A stretch of 6,196 nt of DNA. It comes from Bdellovibrionales bacterium (GTDB lineage Bacteria > Bdellovibrionota > UBA1018). The stretch covers positions 1 through 6,196 of the forward strand of contig JAGWZD010000126.1 in the NCBI GenBank assembly GCA_018968995.1, given 5' to 3'. A program made the position numbers and the translations under genes. This document shows positions 1 to 6,140 of the stretch, one piece after another. Every line of letters begins with the position of its first letter. Position 1 is the first letter of the stretch. Under the pieces are notes generated by a model. That model saw only the letters and a program-made list of their open reading frames with translations. It searched no databases and was not told where the DNA came from.

Positions 1-108
1 GCTAAAGGCAGAAGCGCCAAATTCCCTCGCGTAGTAGGGGAGGATCGGAATCACAATTCCGAATCCAATCAGGTCGATAAATACGACCAAGAAAACAGAA
101 AGCAACAT
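1..108 (-). CDS. MFS transporter, N-terminal fragment (TetA/MdtG-like drug:H+ antiporter type), cut by window edge
   Basis: Reverse translation from an ATG at 108-106 gives 36 residues, open to the window edge. The fragment begins [17 protein letters not shown] and continues IVIPILPYY. This is a hydrophobic first transmembrane helix carrying the FID-x-x-GFGIVIP-x-LP signature known from TetA-type and related DHA1 major facilitator antiporters, which export small molecules across the inner membrane using the proton gradient. The start is well fixed because an in-frame TGA lies five codons upstream of the ATG. A weak purine-rich AAGAG sits about 4 nt before the start. The gene follows the GH15 gene after 23 bp on the same strand, so it is probably the third gene of that transcript. 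The substrate cannot be told from this fragment, and a sugar or drug role is equally open. The family call is fairly secure and the subfamily is tentative. Confidence 0.82.
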   Translation of the reverse strand, partial: MLLSVFLVVFIDLIGFGIVIPILPYYAREFGASAFS

Positions 109-131
109 AGGGCTCTTATATCACATTTTCA

Positions 132-1922
132 TTAAGCTGCCGTTTTCGTGGCCAGTCGCCTTGCTTGGGCTTTCTGAGCGCGTTGTGCCGCATCAATAAA
201 AGCGCAGTGAACGCGCGCGCTTGGGAAGTCTCCTGAAAATGAGCCCGAGCTGGCACTCATTCCTTCTGGGAGGATGCCGTGTGGTGAGGACATTCGGCAA
301 ATTTCTGTGAGTATTTCCTGAGCTTCGCTATTTCGACCCATTTCAAACAGGCACGAGACCCACCATAACGTGGATAGAAGATGTCCTCCTTCAAAGTCTG
401 GTGAAGAATGGAGAGGTTTATTTTTTTTGATAAAAGCTCCATCTTTTAGTTCATTTTCAACCATGACTAGGGTCGAGACGAGTTCTGTGGAGTCCCATGC
501 CTGGAATCCAGAAAGACCAATTAGTAATGCAGAGCTGTCTATTTCGGTTTCGCCAAAGGCTTGGGTGTAGGTTTTTCTTGAAGCGTTGAACCCCTCGCGA
601 ATAATGGTGAGTTTCAGCTGCTGCACCTCATGAGACCATCTCGTTGGCGCACTTCCTTGATGATGGGTCAGCAGTTTGATCGCGCTCTCTAGGCCTCTCC
701 AGCAGGCTAACTTTGAACTCAGGTAATGCTCTGGACGAAATCGAGAGTCCCAATAGCCGTGATCAGGCCGCCTCCAGAGCTGAGCGCTACTAAAGCCGAG
801 TTCCTCGATCTTCATCCAGATCGGGCTTTCTTTTGGAATTCCGAACTGACGATAAGCCAAGAGGCAACACTCGAGCAGTGACCCGAGTGTGTCGAGTGCC
901 AGATGTCCATTTATCGAGTTGCCAATTCGAACGGGTCTAGCGCCGGCGTGTCCTCTGAGGCTATGAATCTCGCGTTCCTCAGGAATAAAAGAGCCATCTA
1001 CGTTGTAGGCCGGTAGGAGGTCCGGTGAAGAGACTGATAATAGCCGGTCTTTGATCCATCGCCACAAGTCTTCTGCTTCCTCAAGGTGGCCCGTTAGAAT
1101 CCATGCATTGAGGGCACTTGGACAATGTCGAATCCAGCAGTATCGATGATCCCAGTTCTGGTGGGTGCATGGGGATTGAATCATCGCGCCCGTGCCCGAG
1201 TGAGTGAGCAAACGAAGCATGACTTCGCTTCGAACAAGGCCTTTGTGCAAAGTCGGATTGGAAGGGCAGACTCGAGATGGATCACTTGGGTTGCAGTGAT
1301 GCAGCCACTGATCCCATTCTTGTAAACAGTGCTCATAAGGTAGATCTAGAAATTTCGAGGCACACAAGAAGTCGCGGCCCCATGACCAACAGAACTGCTG
1401 ACTTCTTCCAGCGGCGACCTGAAAGCGAGCAACTGCTGATCCTGACGACGAGTCTATTGCTAAGTTCTGGGTTCCGAAAATCTGGGCAAATTCAGACCGG
1501 ACTGGGGCTCGAAATCGAATGCCATCGGCTATTCGCTCCGCATGACCAGAGGATTGCCCATAGTGGAAACGGGGTGAGCAAGTCAGCTGCCAATCGATCA
1601 CCCCCTCGATGGTTTCAACCCTGCGTATCAGTGTGGGCGAGGGAAGCCAAGGCATCCAGTCCACTAAGCGTCCGACTCCGCTGGCCGTTGTGAATCGTGT
1701 TTCCAGGACAGCACTTCTCTGGTCTCTACCTAAATAGTGTTGAGCGGAGGAAAACGGATCCACCGGGCAAATTGAAAAACGCCCTCCATTGAGGTTGTCT
1801 AGCAGTGCCCCAAAATGGCTAGGACTATCGTAATCCGGAGCGCAAAGCCAATCGATCGAACCCAGCGAAGAAATGAAACCTATCGAGCGGCCATTTCCGA
1901 CAATTCCGTAGTTAGCTAGCAC
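132..1922 (-). CDS. GH15 family glycoside hydrolase (glucoamylase/trehalase-like), active site divergent
   Basis: This 596-residue protein has no signal peptide and is likely cytoplasmic. The N-terminal part (about 1-210) matches the beta-rich domain that precedes the catalytic domain in bacterial and archaeal GH15 enzymes, with GSIDWLCAPDYDSP at 21-34. The (alpha/alpha)6 catalytic part carries NWDHRYCWIRH ending at His266, GARPVRIGN ending at Asn335, GYWDSR with Asp392, and GILPEG with Glu553. Family members hydrolyse glucosidic bonds with inversion, releasing glucose from alpha-glucans or trehalose. From memory of the family, His266 stands where most members have the subsite -1 Asp of WLRD. 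Asp392 stands at the general-acid Glu of GIWE. Glu553 fits the general base. Activity or specificity may therefore be changed or lost. The start is GTG, supported by AAGGAAA 10 nt upstream and by the family-typical N-terminus. It lies 17 bp after the PAP2 gene and 23 bp before the MFS gene. No trehalose-synthesis gene is visible nearby. Membership is confident; substrate is unknown. Confidence 0.92.
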   Translation of the reverse strand: MLANYGIVGNGRSIGFISSLGSIDWLCAPDYDSPSHFGALLDNLNGGRFSICPVDPFSSAQHYLGRDQRSAVLETRFTTASGVGRLVDWMPWLPSPTLIRRVETIEGVIDWQLTCSPRFHYGQSSGHAERIADGIRFRAPVRSEFAQIFGTQNLAIDSSSGSAVARFQVAAGRSQQFCWSWGRDFLCASKFLDLPYEHCLQEWDQWLHHCNPSDPSRVCPSNPTLHKGLVRSEVMLRLLTHSGTGAMIQSPCTHQNWDHRYCWIRHCPSALNAWILTGHLEEAEDLWRWIKDRLLSVSSPDLLPAYNVDGSFIPEEREIHSLRGHAGARPVRIGNSINGHLALDTLGSLLECCLLAYRQFGIPKESPIWMKIEELGFSSAQLWRRPDHGYWDSRFRPEHYLSSKLACWRGLESAIKLLTHHQGSAPTRWSHEVQQLKLTIIREGFNASRKTYTQAFGETEIDSSALLIGLSGFQAWDSTELVSTLVMVENELKDGAFIKKNKPLHSSPDFEGGHLLSTLWWVSCLFEMGRNSEAQEILTEICRMSSPHGILPEGMSASSGSFSGDFPSARVHCAFIDAAQRAQKAQARRLATKTAA

Positions 1923-1932
1923 CGAGGCGGAA

Positions 1933-1939
1933 TTTCCTT
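1933..1939 (-). promoter_or_regulatory. Ribosome binding site for the GTG-started GH15 gene
   Basis: On the minus strand AAGGAAA directly follows the TAA stop of the PAP2 gene and sits 10 nt before the GTG at 1922. It supports the GTG as start in the absence of a nearby in-frame ATG, and suggests that ribosomes ending the PAP2 gene reinitiate here. Confidence 0.55.
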
Positions 1940-2638
1940 TTAAACGGCTTCCTCATACTGAGCGTCACGATGCAAACGGTTGACCCATAACGCAATGATC
2001 GCCCCAGCAAGCGCTCCGATGAGGACATCCGTGACAAAGTGCCGACCCGCTATGACACGAAAGGCCCCTGTAGAGACAGTCAAGAATATCCCTAAAGTAG
2101 CCACGGACCACCGGAGAGTTGGTCGGGTATCCATCGCTACGATCAGGGCACAGGTCGAAGCCAGCGCTGCAAAGCTCGTATGTCCGGAATAAAAAGAAGT
2201 GTAGTGGTCCACGGCGCCACCTTGCCCTATCGGGTTCAAATAAACAAAGGGACGAGGACGTTGCACGATCAGGCGAATGCTCTCGTTGAGAGCCCCATTA
2301 ATAAACGTCGCCTGAAGAAATAAAAGGAGGTGAGTCCACATTGCTTGGCGATCTCTGGAAAATCGTAAAATACAGAGAACAGCGAATAAGCCTGCTCCAT
2401 CTTGGGTCCAGAATGAAAGGTGATCGGACAACCAGTGATAATCATTAATAAGTCCCCATTTATCGACGGGATTCAAATTCTCTGGATGGCAGAACAGTGG
2501 CTTCTCGACGCATGAAAGCGAGATTAATTTCTGTCTGGAATGAAAAGCTGAAAACCAAGCGATGAGAGCAAAAGAGGTGATGAACCAATCGAGCTTGCGT
2601 CGGAAAATCGGATTTGCAGTCACCCATTTTTTAATCAT
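1940..2638 (-). CDS. PAP2-family membrane phosphatase
   Basis: This 232-residue integral membrane protein has about six transmembrane segments (near 16-32, 72-92, 102-120, 154-170, 177-195 and 202-220). It has the three-part phosphatase signature of the PAP2 (type 2 phosphatidic acid phosphatase) superfamily. Motif 1 is R122 followed by RP at 129-130, with Arg in place of the usual Lys. Motif 2 is YSGH at 150-153, where Tyr replaces the usual Pro. Motif 3 has R194, H200 and D204 with the standard spacing, with Phe before the Arg in place of Ser. The catalytic histidines and arginine are all present, so it is probably active on a lipid phosphate or diphosphate such as phosphatidate, undecaprenyl diphosphate or phosphatidylglycerophosphate. 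The substrate cannot be chosen from sequence. The ATG is fixed by an in-frame TGA four codons upstream; no clear Shine-Dalgarno is seen. It is the first gene of the leftward group, 17 bp before the GH15 gene. Confidence 0.9.
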   Translation of the reverse strand: MIKKWVTANPIFRRKLDWFITSFALIAWFSAFHSRQKLISLSCVEKPLFCHPENLNPVDKWGLINDYHWLSDHLSFWTQDGAGLFAVLCILRFSRDRQAMWTHLLLFLQATFINGALNESIRLIVQRPRPFVYLNPIGQGGAVDHYTSFYSGHTSFAALASTCALIVAMDTRPTLRWSVATLGIFLTVSTGAFRVIAGRHFVTDVLIGALAGAIIALWVNRLHRDAQYEEAV

Positions 2639-2745
2639 AGCGGATTTTCAGACATTAACCGGGGATGCGTTGGGTCGTAAATGGCATTATCGTGGCGCGT
2701 TTCATCATGGAACGTCGGTTGCTTTACCGTTTCTGGGGGTAGCTC
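2639..2745. promoter_or_regulatory. Divergent intergenic region, expected to hold promoters of both gene groups
   Basis: This 107-bp gap separates the start of the leftward PAP2 gene from the start of the rightward secreted-protein gene, so both transcripts should begin in or near it. The only hexamer resembling a -10 box is GATAAT on the minus strand (2686-2691). Its best partner 16 nt upstream, GTTCCA, matches the -35 consensus at only three of six positions. No convincing sigma-70 pair was found for the plus strand. A small inverted repeat CGGT/ACCG (2716-2719 and 2726-2729) is too short to call an operator. Confidence 0.4.
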
Positions 2746-3456
2746 ATGCGATCTTCAGAGCCAGTTCAGCGTGTTATCGTCCTGTTAGTCGTGGGTTTGA
2801 TTTCATCGTCGACGCAGTCATTTGCAACAGACCAAGACCTGTGTATTGCAAATCGCTATTTCGCTCAACGAAAGCAGGCTCAGCACTTTATCGGGATTGC
2901 TGCGTCTGGTTCTGAGGCTCTACAACGTCTCAGACCCGATGGTTTTAAGATTGGAGAGCAATGGGGAGTGCGTCTTCGATTAAAGGGTATCGAGTCCTCG
3001 ATTGATACGGGTTCATCTCATCCCGAAATCGAACTGAGGTACACCGTACTCGAGTGGAGTGGGTATCCCGATGCCACGCTTCTTCTGCGCACCGAGGTTC
3101 AGAAGGGTGGACCCAGGGAGTCCTATCTTGAGCAACGGCTGGTTTTTTCTGAGGGGTTTTCGTGGATTCGGCGGTGCCGATCCAGTGGAGAGTGCAGTTC
3201 CTGGGTGTCCATCACTTCAAAGACAGTCAGGCTAGGTGGCGACGAAGTGGGACTAGGTTGGGAGCATGGTCCTGTGGCACTCGACGCTTCTAGTGTTGCA
3301 CTTTCAAGATTCCGTCAGCATTCGGCAAGTTCAGTCTCAGACGATTTTTTTGGACGGAAGTCTGATTGGACATGGGGTCAGGGAGATCCATGGCCGTTAT
3401 CGATGAGGAACGCTCAAGGAACAGCATCCTTGATCTCTCCGCGAGGTGATCGATGA
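2746..3456 (+). CDS. Secreted/periplasmic protein of unknown family
   Basis: I do not recognise this 236-residue protein. Residues 1-27 form a Sec signal peptide: a positively charged start (Arg2, Arg9), a hydrophobic core VIVLLVVGLI, and a likely signal peptidase I cut after SFA27. The mature part of about 209 residues has alternating hydrophobic stretches such as ELRYTVLEW and TLLLRTEV, which suggest beta strands. It has three cysteines (33, 144, 150), two of them in the short segment CRSSGEC, and a Trp-rich C-terminal part (DWTWGQGDPW). No enzyme motif is evident. The start is well placed: an in-frame TAG lies two codons upstream (2740-2742) and GGGGGT (2735-2740) sits 5 nt before the ATG. 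Its stop overlaps the start of the lipoprotein gene by 4 bp (ATGA), so the two are probably translationally coupled. A partner, inhibitor or substrate role for that lipoprotein is inference. The gene is very likely real; its function is unknown. Confidence 0.85.
   Translation: MRSSEPVQRVIVLLVVGLISSSTQSFATDQDLCIANRYFAQRKQAQHFIGIAASGSEALQRLRPDGFKIGEQWGVRLRLKGIESSIDTGSSHPEIELRYTVLEWSGYPDATLLLRTEVQKGGPRESYLEQRLVFSEGFSWIRRCRSSGECSSWVSITSKTVRLGGDEVGLGWEHGPVALDASSVALSRFRQHSASSVSDDFFGRKSDWTWGQGDPWPLSMRNAQGTASLISPRGDR
3443..3448 (+). promoter_or_regulatory. Ribosome binding site of the lipoprotein gene, inside the end of the upstream gene
   Basis: GAGGTG lies 4 nt before the ATG at 3453, within the last codons of the secreted-protein gene. 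It supports this ATG over the in-frame ATG six codons later and fits coupled translation across the ATGA overlap. Confidence 0.6.
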
Positions 3457-4757
3457 GTCACAGGCAAATCATGGGCTACGGCCTGATCAGTCTTTTTCTG
3501 ACAAGCTTTGGGATTTTGGCTCTATTTTCGTGTGGTACTGGGAACGGTCCATCGATGGATAGCCTCGGCATTCAGGATTTGCGGCTTAGATCCAACGAGG
3601 CCCCTGGGGAAAGAAATTTCGCTAAGTTAATGCAAGATCACTTTCAGGGAACTCCGGCACGTCAGCCTTGGGCGGGATTTTGGTGGCCCTATACTTCAAA
3701 CGGCATTGCGCGAAATCTTTCCGGAGCATCGCCTGCTGGAAAGTACGACGCCGCTCGAGGTGGATTGGTGCATTCTCAGGACTGGGAAGTAGAGCACCAT
3801 GGCTCGGGAGTGCCAGGCGTTCAGGGGTGGTGGGGGCACTGTAACGGCTGGTGTGTCGCTGCAGCGCTTTTTCCAGAGCCCCGAAATAGTGTTCAAGTCA
3901 ACGGGATTGAATTCACGGTAGCCGACATTAAAGCCTTACTCAGTGAGGCTGGAATGGAAGCCAGCGCAGACTATTTTGGAGAGCGAGTGGATCCGTTTGA
4001 TCGCAACGCTTCTCGTAAACGTGAGGATCCTGTTCCCAATCAGTATTTTTTGGTCCTGATGAACTATATGGGAATCCATAAAAGAACTGTATTAATTGAT
4101 CGAAACACTGGAGGAGAAGTCTGGAATCAGCCGCTGGCGGGATATCGGTTTGAATTTCCGAAGCCCGAGGACTATCTGGGTGCAGATCCTCTGGCGCCGA
4201 ATGTTTATCGGATTCGGGTGACATCCACGATCTGGTGGATGGACGATAACGTCTCGCCTGGTGCCATTTCTCCTGAATTCAAGTTTGAGACAAACTCCAT
4301 GATTCGTTCGCGAACGTTGAAGATGGAGCTTTGGTTGGATGGTCCAGTAGAGTTTGATTCATCAGGAAAACTTGTGAAAAGCGGTGATGTTGTCGTCGCG
4401 AGAGAGGGAGAGTACCTCGTTGGTGGACGATGGTTTGACAGCGGCATGGGGAATCAAGCGCATCCGGATTATATGTGGGTGCCTTATTCCATCCTCAAGC
4501 CCGACCCCCAGGCGGAAGAGAAACACGCCAACTCGTATGTGGATATCGAATGGGTCAGGAAGCACATCCTGAGCGGAGGGGTAGACGACACTTCGGTGAC
4601 GCCCGCTCCTATCCGACCTCCACCCATTCCTATTCCAACCGGAACCCCGTCCGGTGGCTCTGGTTCTGGGGGTGGGGGGTCGGTACCGAGTCCTACGCCA
4701 GCGCCCAGTAACCCTGTTCCGGGCCCCTCCGTTCCGCTTCCCGAACCCACGCCGTAA
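3453..4757 (+). CDS. Lipoprotein with transglutaminase-elicitor-like domain and Pro/Gly-rich C-terminal tail
   Basis: This is a 434-residue lipoprotein. The signal LISLFLTSFGILALFSC gives a lipobox LFSC with lipidated Cys27. Residue +2 is Gly, not Asp, so outer-membrane sorting is expected in a Gram-negative cell. The core, about 50-370, resembles bacterial relatives of the oomycete GP42 elicitor transglutaminase family (TGase_elicitor, as I recall it). It has PWAGFWWPY at 72-80, WWGHCNGWC at 126-134 followed by PEP at 141-143, an NGIEFTVADIKALL stretch at 150-163, and IHKRTVLIDR...EVWNQPLAGY at 208-231. These give a plausible Cys130-His209-Asp216 triad. Such enzymes join Gln and Lys side chains or amines, or act as related papain-fold hydrolases. 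Residues from about 383 to the end are a Pro/Gly/Ser-rich tail with no fold. The gene overlaps the upstream secreted-protein gene by 4 bp. The family assignment rests on recalled motifs, so the enzymatic role is less certain than the lipoprotein call. Confidence 0.8.
   Translation: MSHRQIMGYGLISLFLTSFGILALFSCGTGNGPSMDSLGIQDLRLRSNEAPGERNFAKLMQDHFQGTPARQPWAGFWWPYTSNGIARNLSGASPAGKYDAARGGLVHSQDWEVEHHGSGVPGVQGWWGHCNGWCVAAALFPEPRNSVQVNGIEFTVADIKALLSEAGMEASADYFGERVDPFDRNASRKREDPVPNQYFLVLMNYMGIHKRTVLIDRNTGGEVWNQPLAGYRFEFPKPEDYLGADPLAPNVYRIRVTSTIWWMDDNVSPGAISPEFKFETNSMIRSRTLKMELWLDGPVEFDSSGKLVKSGDVVVAREGEYLVGGRWFDSGMGNQAHPDYMWVPYSILKPDPQAEEKHANSYVDIEWVRKHILSGGVDDTSVTPAPIRPPPIPIPTGTPSGGSGSGGGGSVPSPTPAPSNPVPGPSVPLPEPTP
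4599..4754 (+). repeat. Coding low-complexity Pro/Gly/Ser/Thr-rich tail of the lipoprotein
   Basis: Codons 383-434 of the lipoprotein encode a tail made almost only of Pro, Gly, Ser, Thr, Val, Ile and Ala. It includes IRPPPIPIP, the glycine run GSGSGGGGS at 402-410, and PSPTPAPSNPVPGP at 412-425. The DNA is correspondingly rich in C and G. No exact tandem unit is repeated. The tail has no hydrophobic helix or sorting signal, so a flexible spacer or a surface or cell-wall contact segment is the simplest reading. The composition also produces long open frames on the other strand and in other frames here, which are not genes. Confidence 0.7.
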
Positions 4758-4781
4758 TCGGCGGACAGTTCTTGAATTGGG

Positions 4782-4805
4782 GGAGGCTCCGGTAGACACT
4801 CCTCC
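4782..4805 (+). repeat. Small inverted repeat pairing the only good Shine-Dalgarno-like run before the EamA gene
   Basis: GGAGG at 4782-4786 is exactly complementary to CCTCC at 4801-4805, with a 14-nt loop between. The 3' arm ends 4 nt before the ATG at 4810. The stem is only 5 bp, so it could be chance. If it forms, it would hide the purine run or bring it nearer the start. Confidence 0.3.
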
Positions 4806-4809
4806 GGCT

Positions 4810-5724
4810 ATGGGCTCCGCTTCTCGCAGTCATCCCCCTCGTTCGGTGCTGATTTTTGGTGCACTGATCGGGATCCAGCTCCTGTTTGGGTCTGGCTATG
4901 TAGTCTCGAAAGTCATGGTGGGCGCGTTTCCACCGATGGTTTGGGCCAGTCTGCGAATTACGATTTCAGCAATTCTGATGCTGAGTATCGCATTGGCATC
5001 CGGCAGGCCTAGCCCTCGGGGGTGGAAAACCTTCTTTAAGCCTTTGATTGGTCTTTCGCTTTTAGGGGTAGTGATTAATCAGAGTTCGTTTTTGGTTGGC
5101 TTAAAATTTACCACTCCCACGAACAGCGCCATCCTCAATACTTTAATTCCTATTTTTACGCTCCTTTTGGTGATTTTGCGACGAGTGGAGTCGATGAGCT
5201 GGCAGAGAATGATTGGTTTTATGTTGGCATTGTGCGGAGTTCTGTCGATTCGGCACATTGAAGATTTTCATTTTGCCAATCAAACGGTCATCGGTGATTT
5301 GCTCACCATTTTAAATTGTCTGAGTTTTGCGTGCTTTTTAGTTTTTGGAAAAACCTTCATGGAAAAGCACGATAATGTTTGGACCACGGCCTGGTTATTT
5401 ATTTATGGAAGCGTCGGAATAACGGCTTTGGCGATTCCTGATTATCTTCATTTTCAGATGCCTCAGATGACAGCGACGTTGTGGTTTTGTGCGGCATTCG
5501 CTGTTTTGGGGACCACGCTTCTGACCTATTTTTTAAATTTCTGGGCTTTGGCCAATGTTCGATCCAGTTCCGTAGCCTTGTATATCTATTTGCAGCCCGT
5601 TGTGGCTTCAGCAGTTTCTTATATATTTTTGAGTGAGCAAGTAACTTTACGTACGGTGCTGTCGGCTGGACTCATTTTTCTGGGGATGATTTTTGGCCGA
5701 GCAAAGGAGAGTTTGAGATCATGA
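4810..5724 (+). CDS. EamA/DMT superfamily transporter (10-TM permease)
   Basis: From the ATG at 4810 the protein has 304 residues, normal for the family. It shows two EamA repeats of about five transmembrane helices each (about 12-148 and 160-296). Repeat one has LKFTTPTNSAILNTLIPIF at 98-116 and repeat two has the matching ANVRSSSVALYIYLQPVVAS at 248-267, ending in a last helix AGLIFLGMIFG. Members of this drug/metabolite transporter superfamily move amino acids, metabolites or drugs across the inner membrane, usually as exporters; the substrate is not predictable here. The reading frame is open back to 4654. The extra 52 codons are Arg/Pro-rich, lie mostly inside the lipoprotein gene and are not family-like, so I take 4810. 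No ideal Shine-Dalgarno precedes it: a GGGGGAGG run (4779-4786) is 23 nt away. The gene begins 52 bp after the lipoprotein stop and overlaps the RDD gene by 4 bp. Confidence 0.9.
   Translation: MGSASRSHPPRSVLIFGALIGIQLLFGSGYVVSKVMVGAFPPMVWASLRITISAILMLSIALASGRPSPRGWKTFFKPLIGLSLLGVVINQSSFLVGLKFTTPTNSAILNTLIPIFTLLLVILRRVESMSWQRMIGFMLALCGVLSIRHIEDFHFANQTVIGDLLTILNCLSFACFLVFGKTFMEKHDNVWTTAWLFIYGSVGITALAIPDYLHFQMPQMTATLWFCAAFAVLGTTLLTYFLNFWALANVRSSSVALYIYLQPVVASAVSYIFLSEQVTLRTVLSAGLIFLGMIFGRAKESLRS
5704..5709 (+). promoter_or_regulatory. Ribosome binding site of the RDD gene within the end of the EamA gene
   Basis: AAGGAG lies 11 nt before the ATG at 5721, inside the last codons of the EamA gene. 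The spacing is a little long but the match to the Shine-Dalgarno core is strong, and it fixes the start at the ATGA overlap. Confidence 0.6.
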
Positions 5725-6140
5725 GATACGCCGGTTTTTGGAGGCGCTTTGCGGCGATCAGTATCGATTTATTCATTCTGTCTCTGGTGACCGCACTCTT
5801 CCAGGGGGTCTACTTGTTGGTAAATGACGTTGCGGTGGAAGATTTGGACGGCGGTCGCCTTCAAATATTCAATATTCTAGCTTTTTTTGTCTTCGCCTTC
5901 ATTTACTTCAGCATTTCTCATTTTCAGTGGGGCTGCACGCTTGGCAAGCGTCTTTTGGGAGTGCGAGTAGTCGATGCTAAAACTCTAGGCCCTCTTGGGG
6001 CTTGGCAGTCCATGGGTCGATATCTGGCTTATTATCTGTCTTATTTCATCCTGCTGATAGGCTTTCTGTTGGCTGCCTTAACCTCCAAAAAGCGATCGCT
6101 CCACGACTACATTTGTTCAACCGTGTGTGTCGTTCGTTGA
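5721..6140 (+). CDS. RDD family membrane protein
   Basis: This 139-residue protein is a complete, typical small RDD-domain protein. The N-terminus YAGFWRRFAAISIDLFIL holds the conserved Arg (8 or 9) and Asp16 at the start of helix one. A second hydrophobic segment runs about 48-66. Then comes TLGKRLLGVRVVD at 73-85, a GRYLAYYLSYFILLIGF helix at about 99-115, and the closing KKRSLHDYICSTVCVV at 123-138, which matches the family's usual RxxHDxxxxTVV ending. The family has about three transmembrane helices in the inner membrane. Its role is poorly known; some members have been linked to ion (Na+/H+) transport. Its ATG overlaps the stop of the EamA gene (ATGA), so it is cotranslated with it. It is probably the last gene of the rightward group visible here. 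No function shared with the upstream transporter can be shown. Confidence 0.9.
   Translation: MRYAGFWRRFAAISIDLFILSLVTALFQGVYLLVNDVAVEDLDGGRLQIFNILAFFVFAFIYFSISHFQWGCTLGKRLLGVRVVDAKTLGPLGAWQSMGRYLAYYLSYFILLIGFLLAALTSKKRSLHDYICSTVCVVR

Noticed and set aside
1277..1693. 138-codon plus-strand open frame within the GH15 gene
   Set aside because: It is fully antisense to a gene with clear family motifs. The product has no domain, signal or membrane pattern.
2562..2915. 117-codon plus-strand open frame spanning the divergent intergenic region
   Set aside because: It overlaps the PAP2 start on the other strand and the signal-peptide gene in another frame, both better supported. The product looks random.
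4362..4799. Long minus-strand open frame opposite the lipoprotein tail, rich in Arg and Gly
   Set aside because: It lies antisense to a well-supported gene, its composition is the complement of Pro/Gly-rich codons, and it has no recognisable motif or start signal.
4654..4809. N-terminal extension of the EamA transporter
   Set aside because: The extra residues are Arg/Pro-rich, come mostly from the lipoprotein coding sequence in another frame, and do not resemble transporter N-termini.
4758..4809. Terminator between the lipoprotein and EamA genes
   Set aside because: The only inverted repeat there has a 5-bp stem and is followed by no run of T, so read-through is expected.
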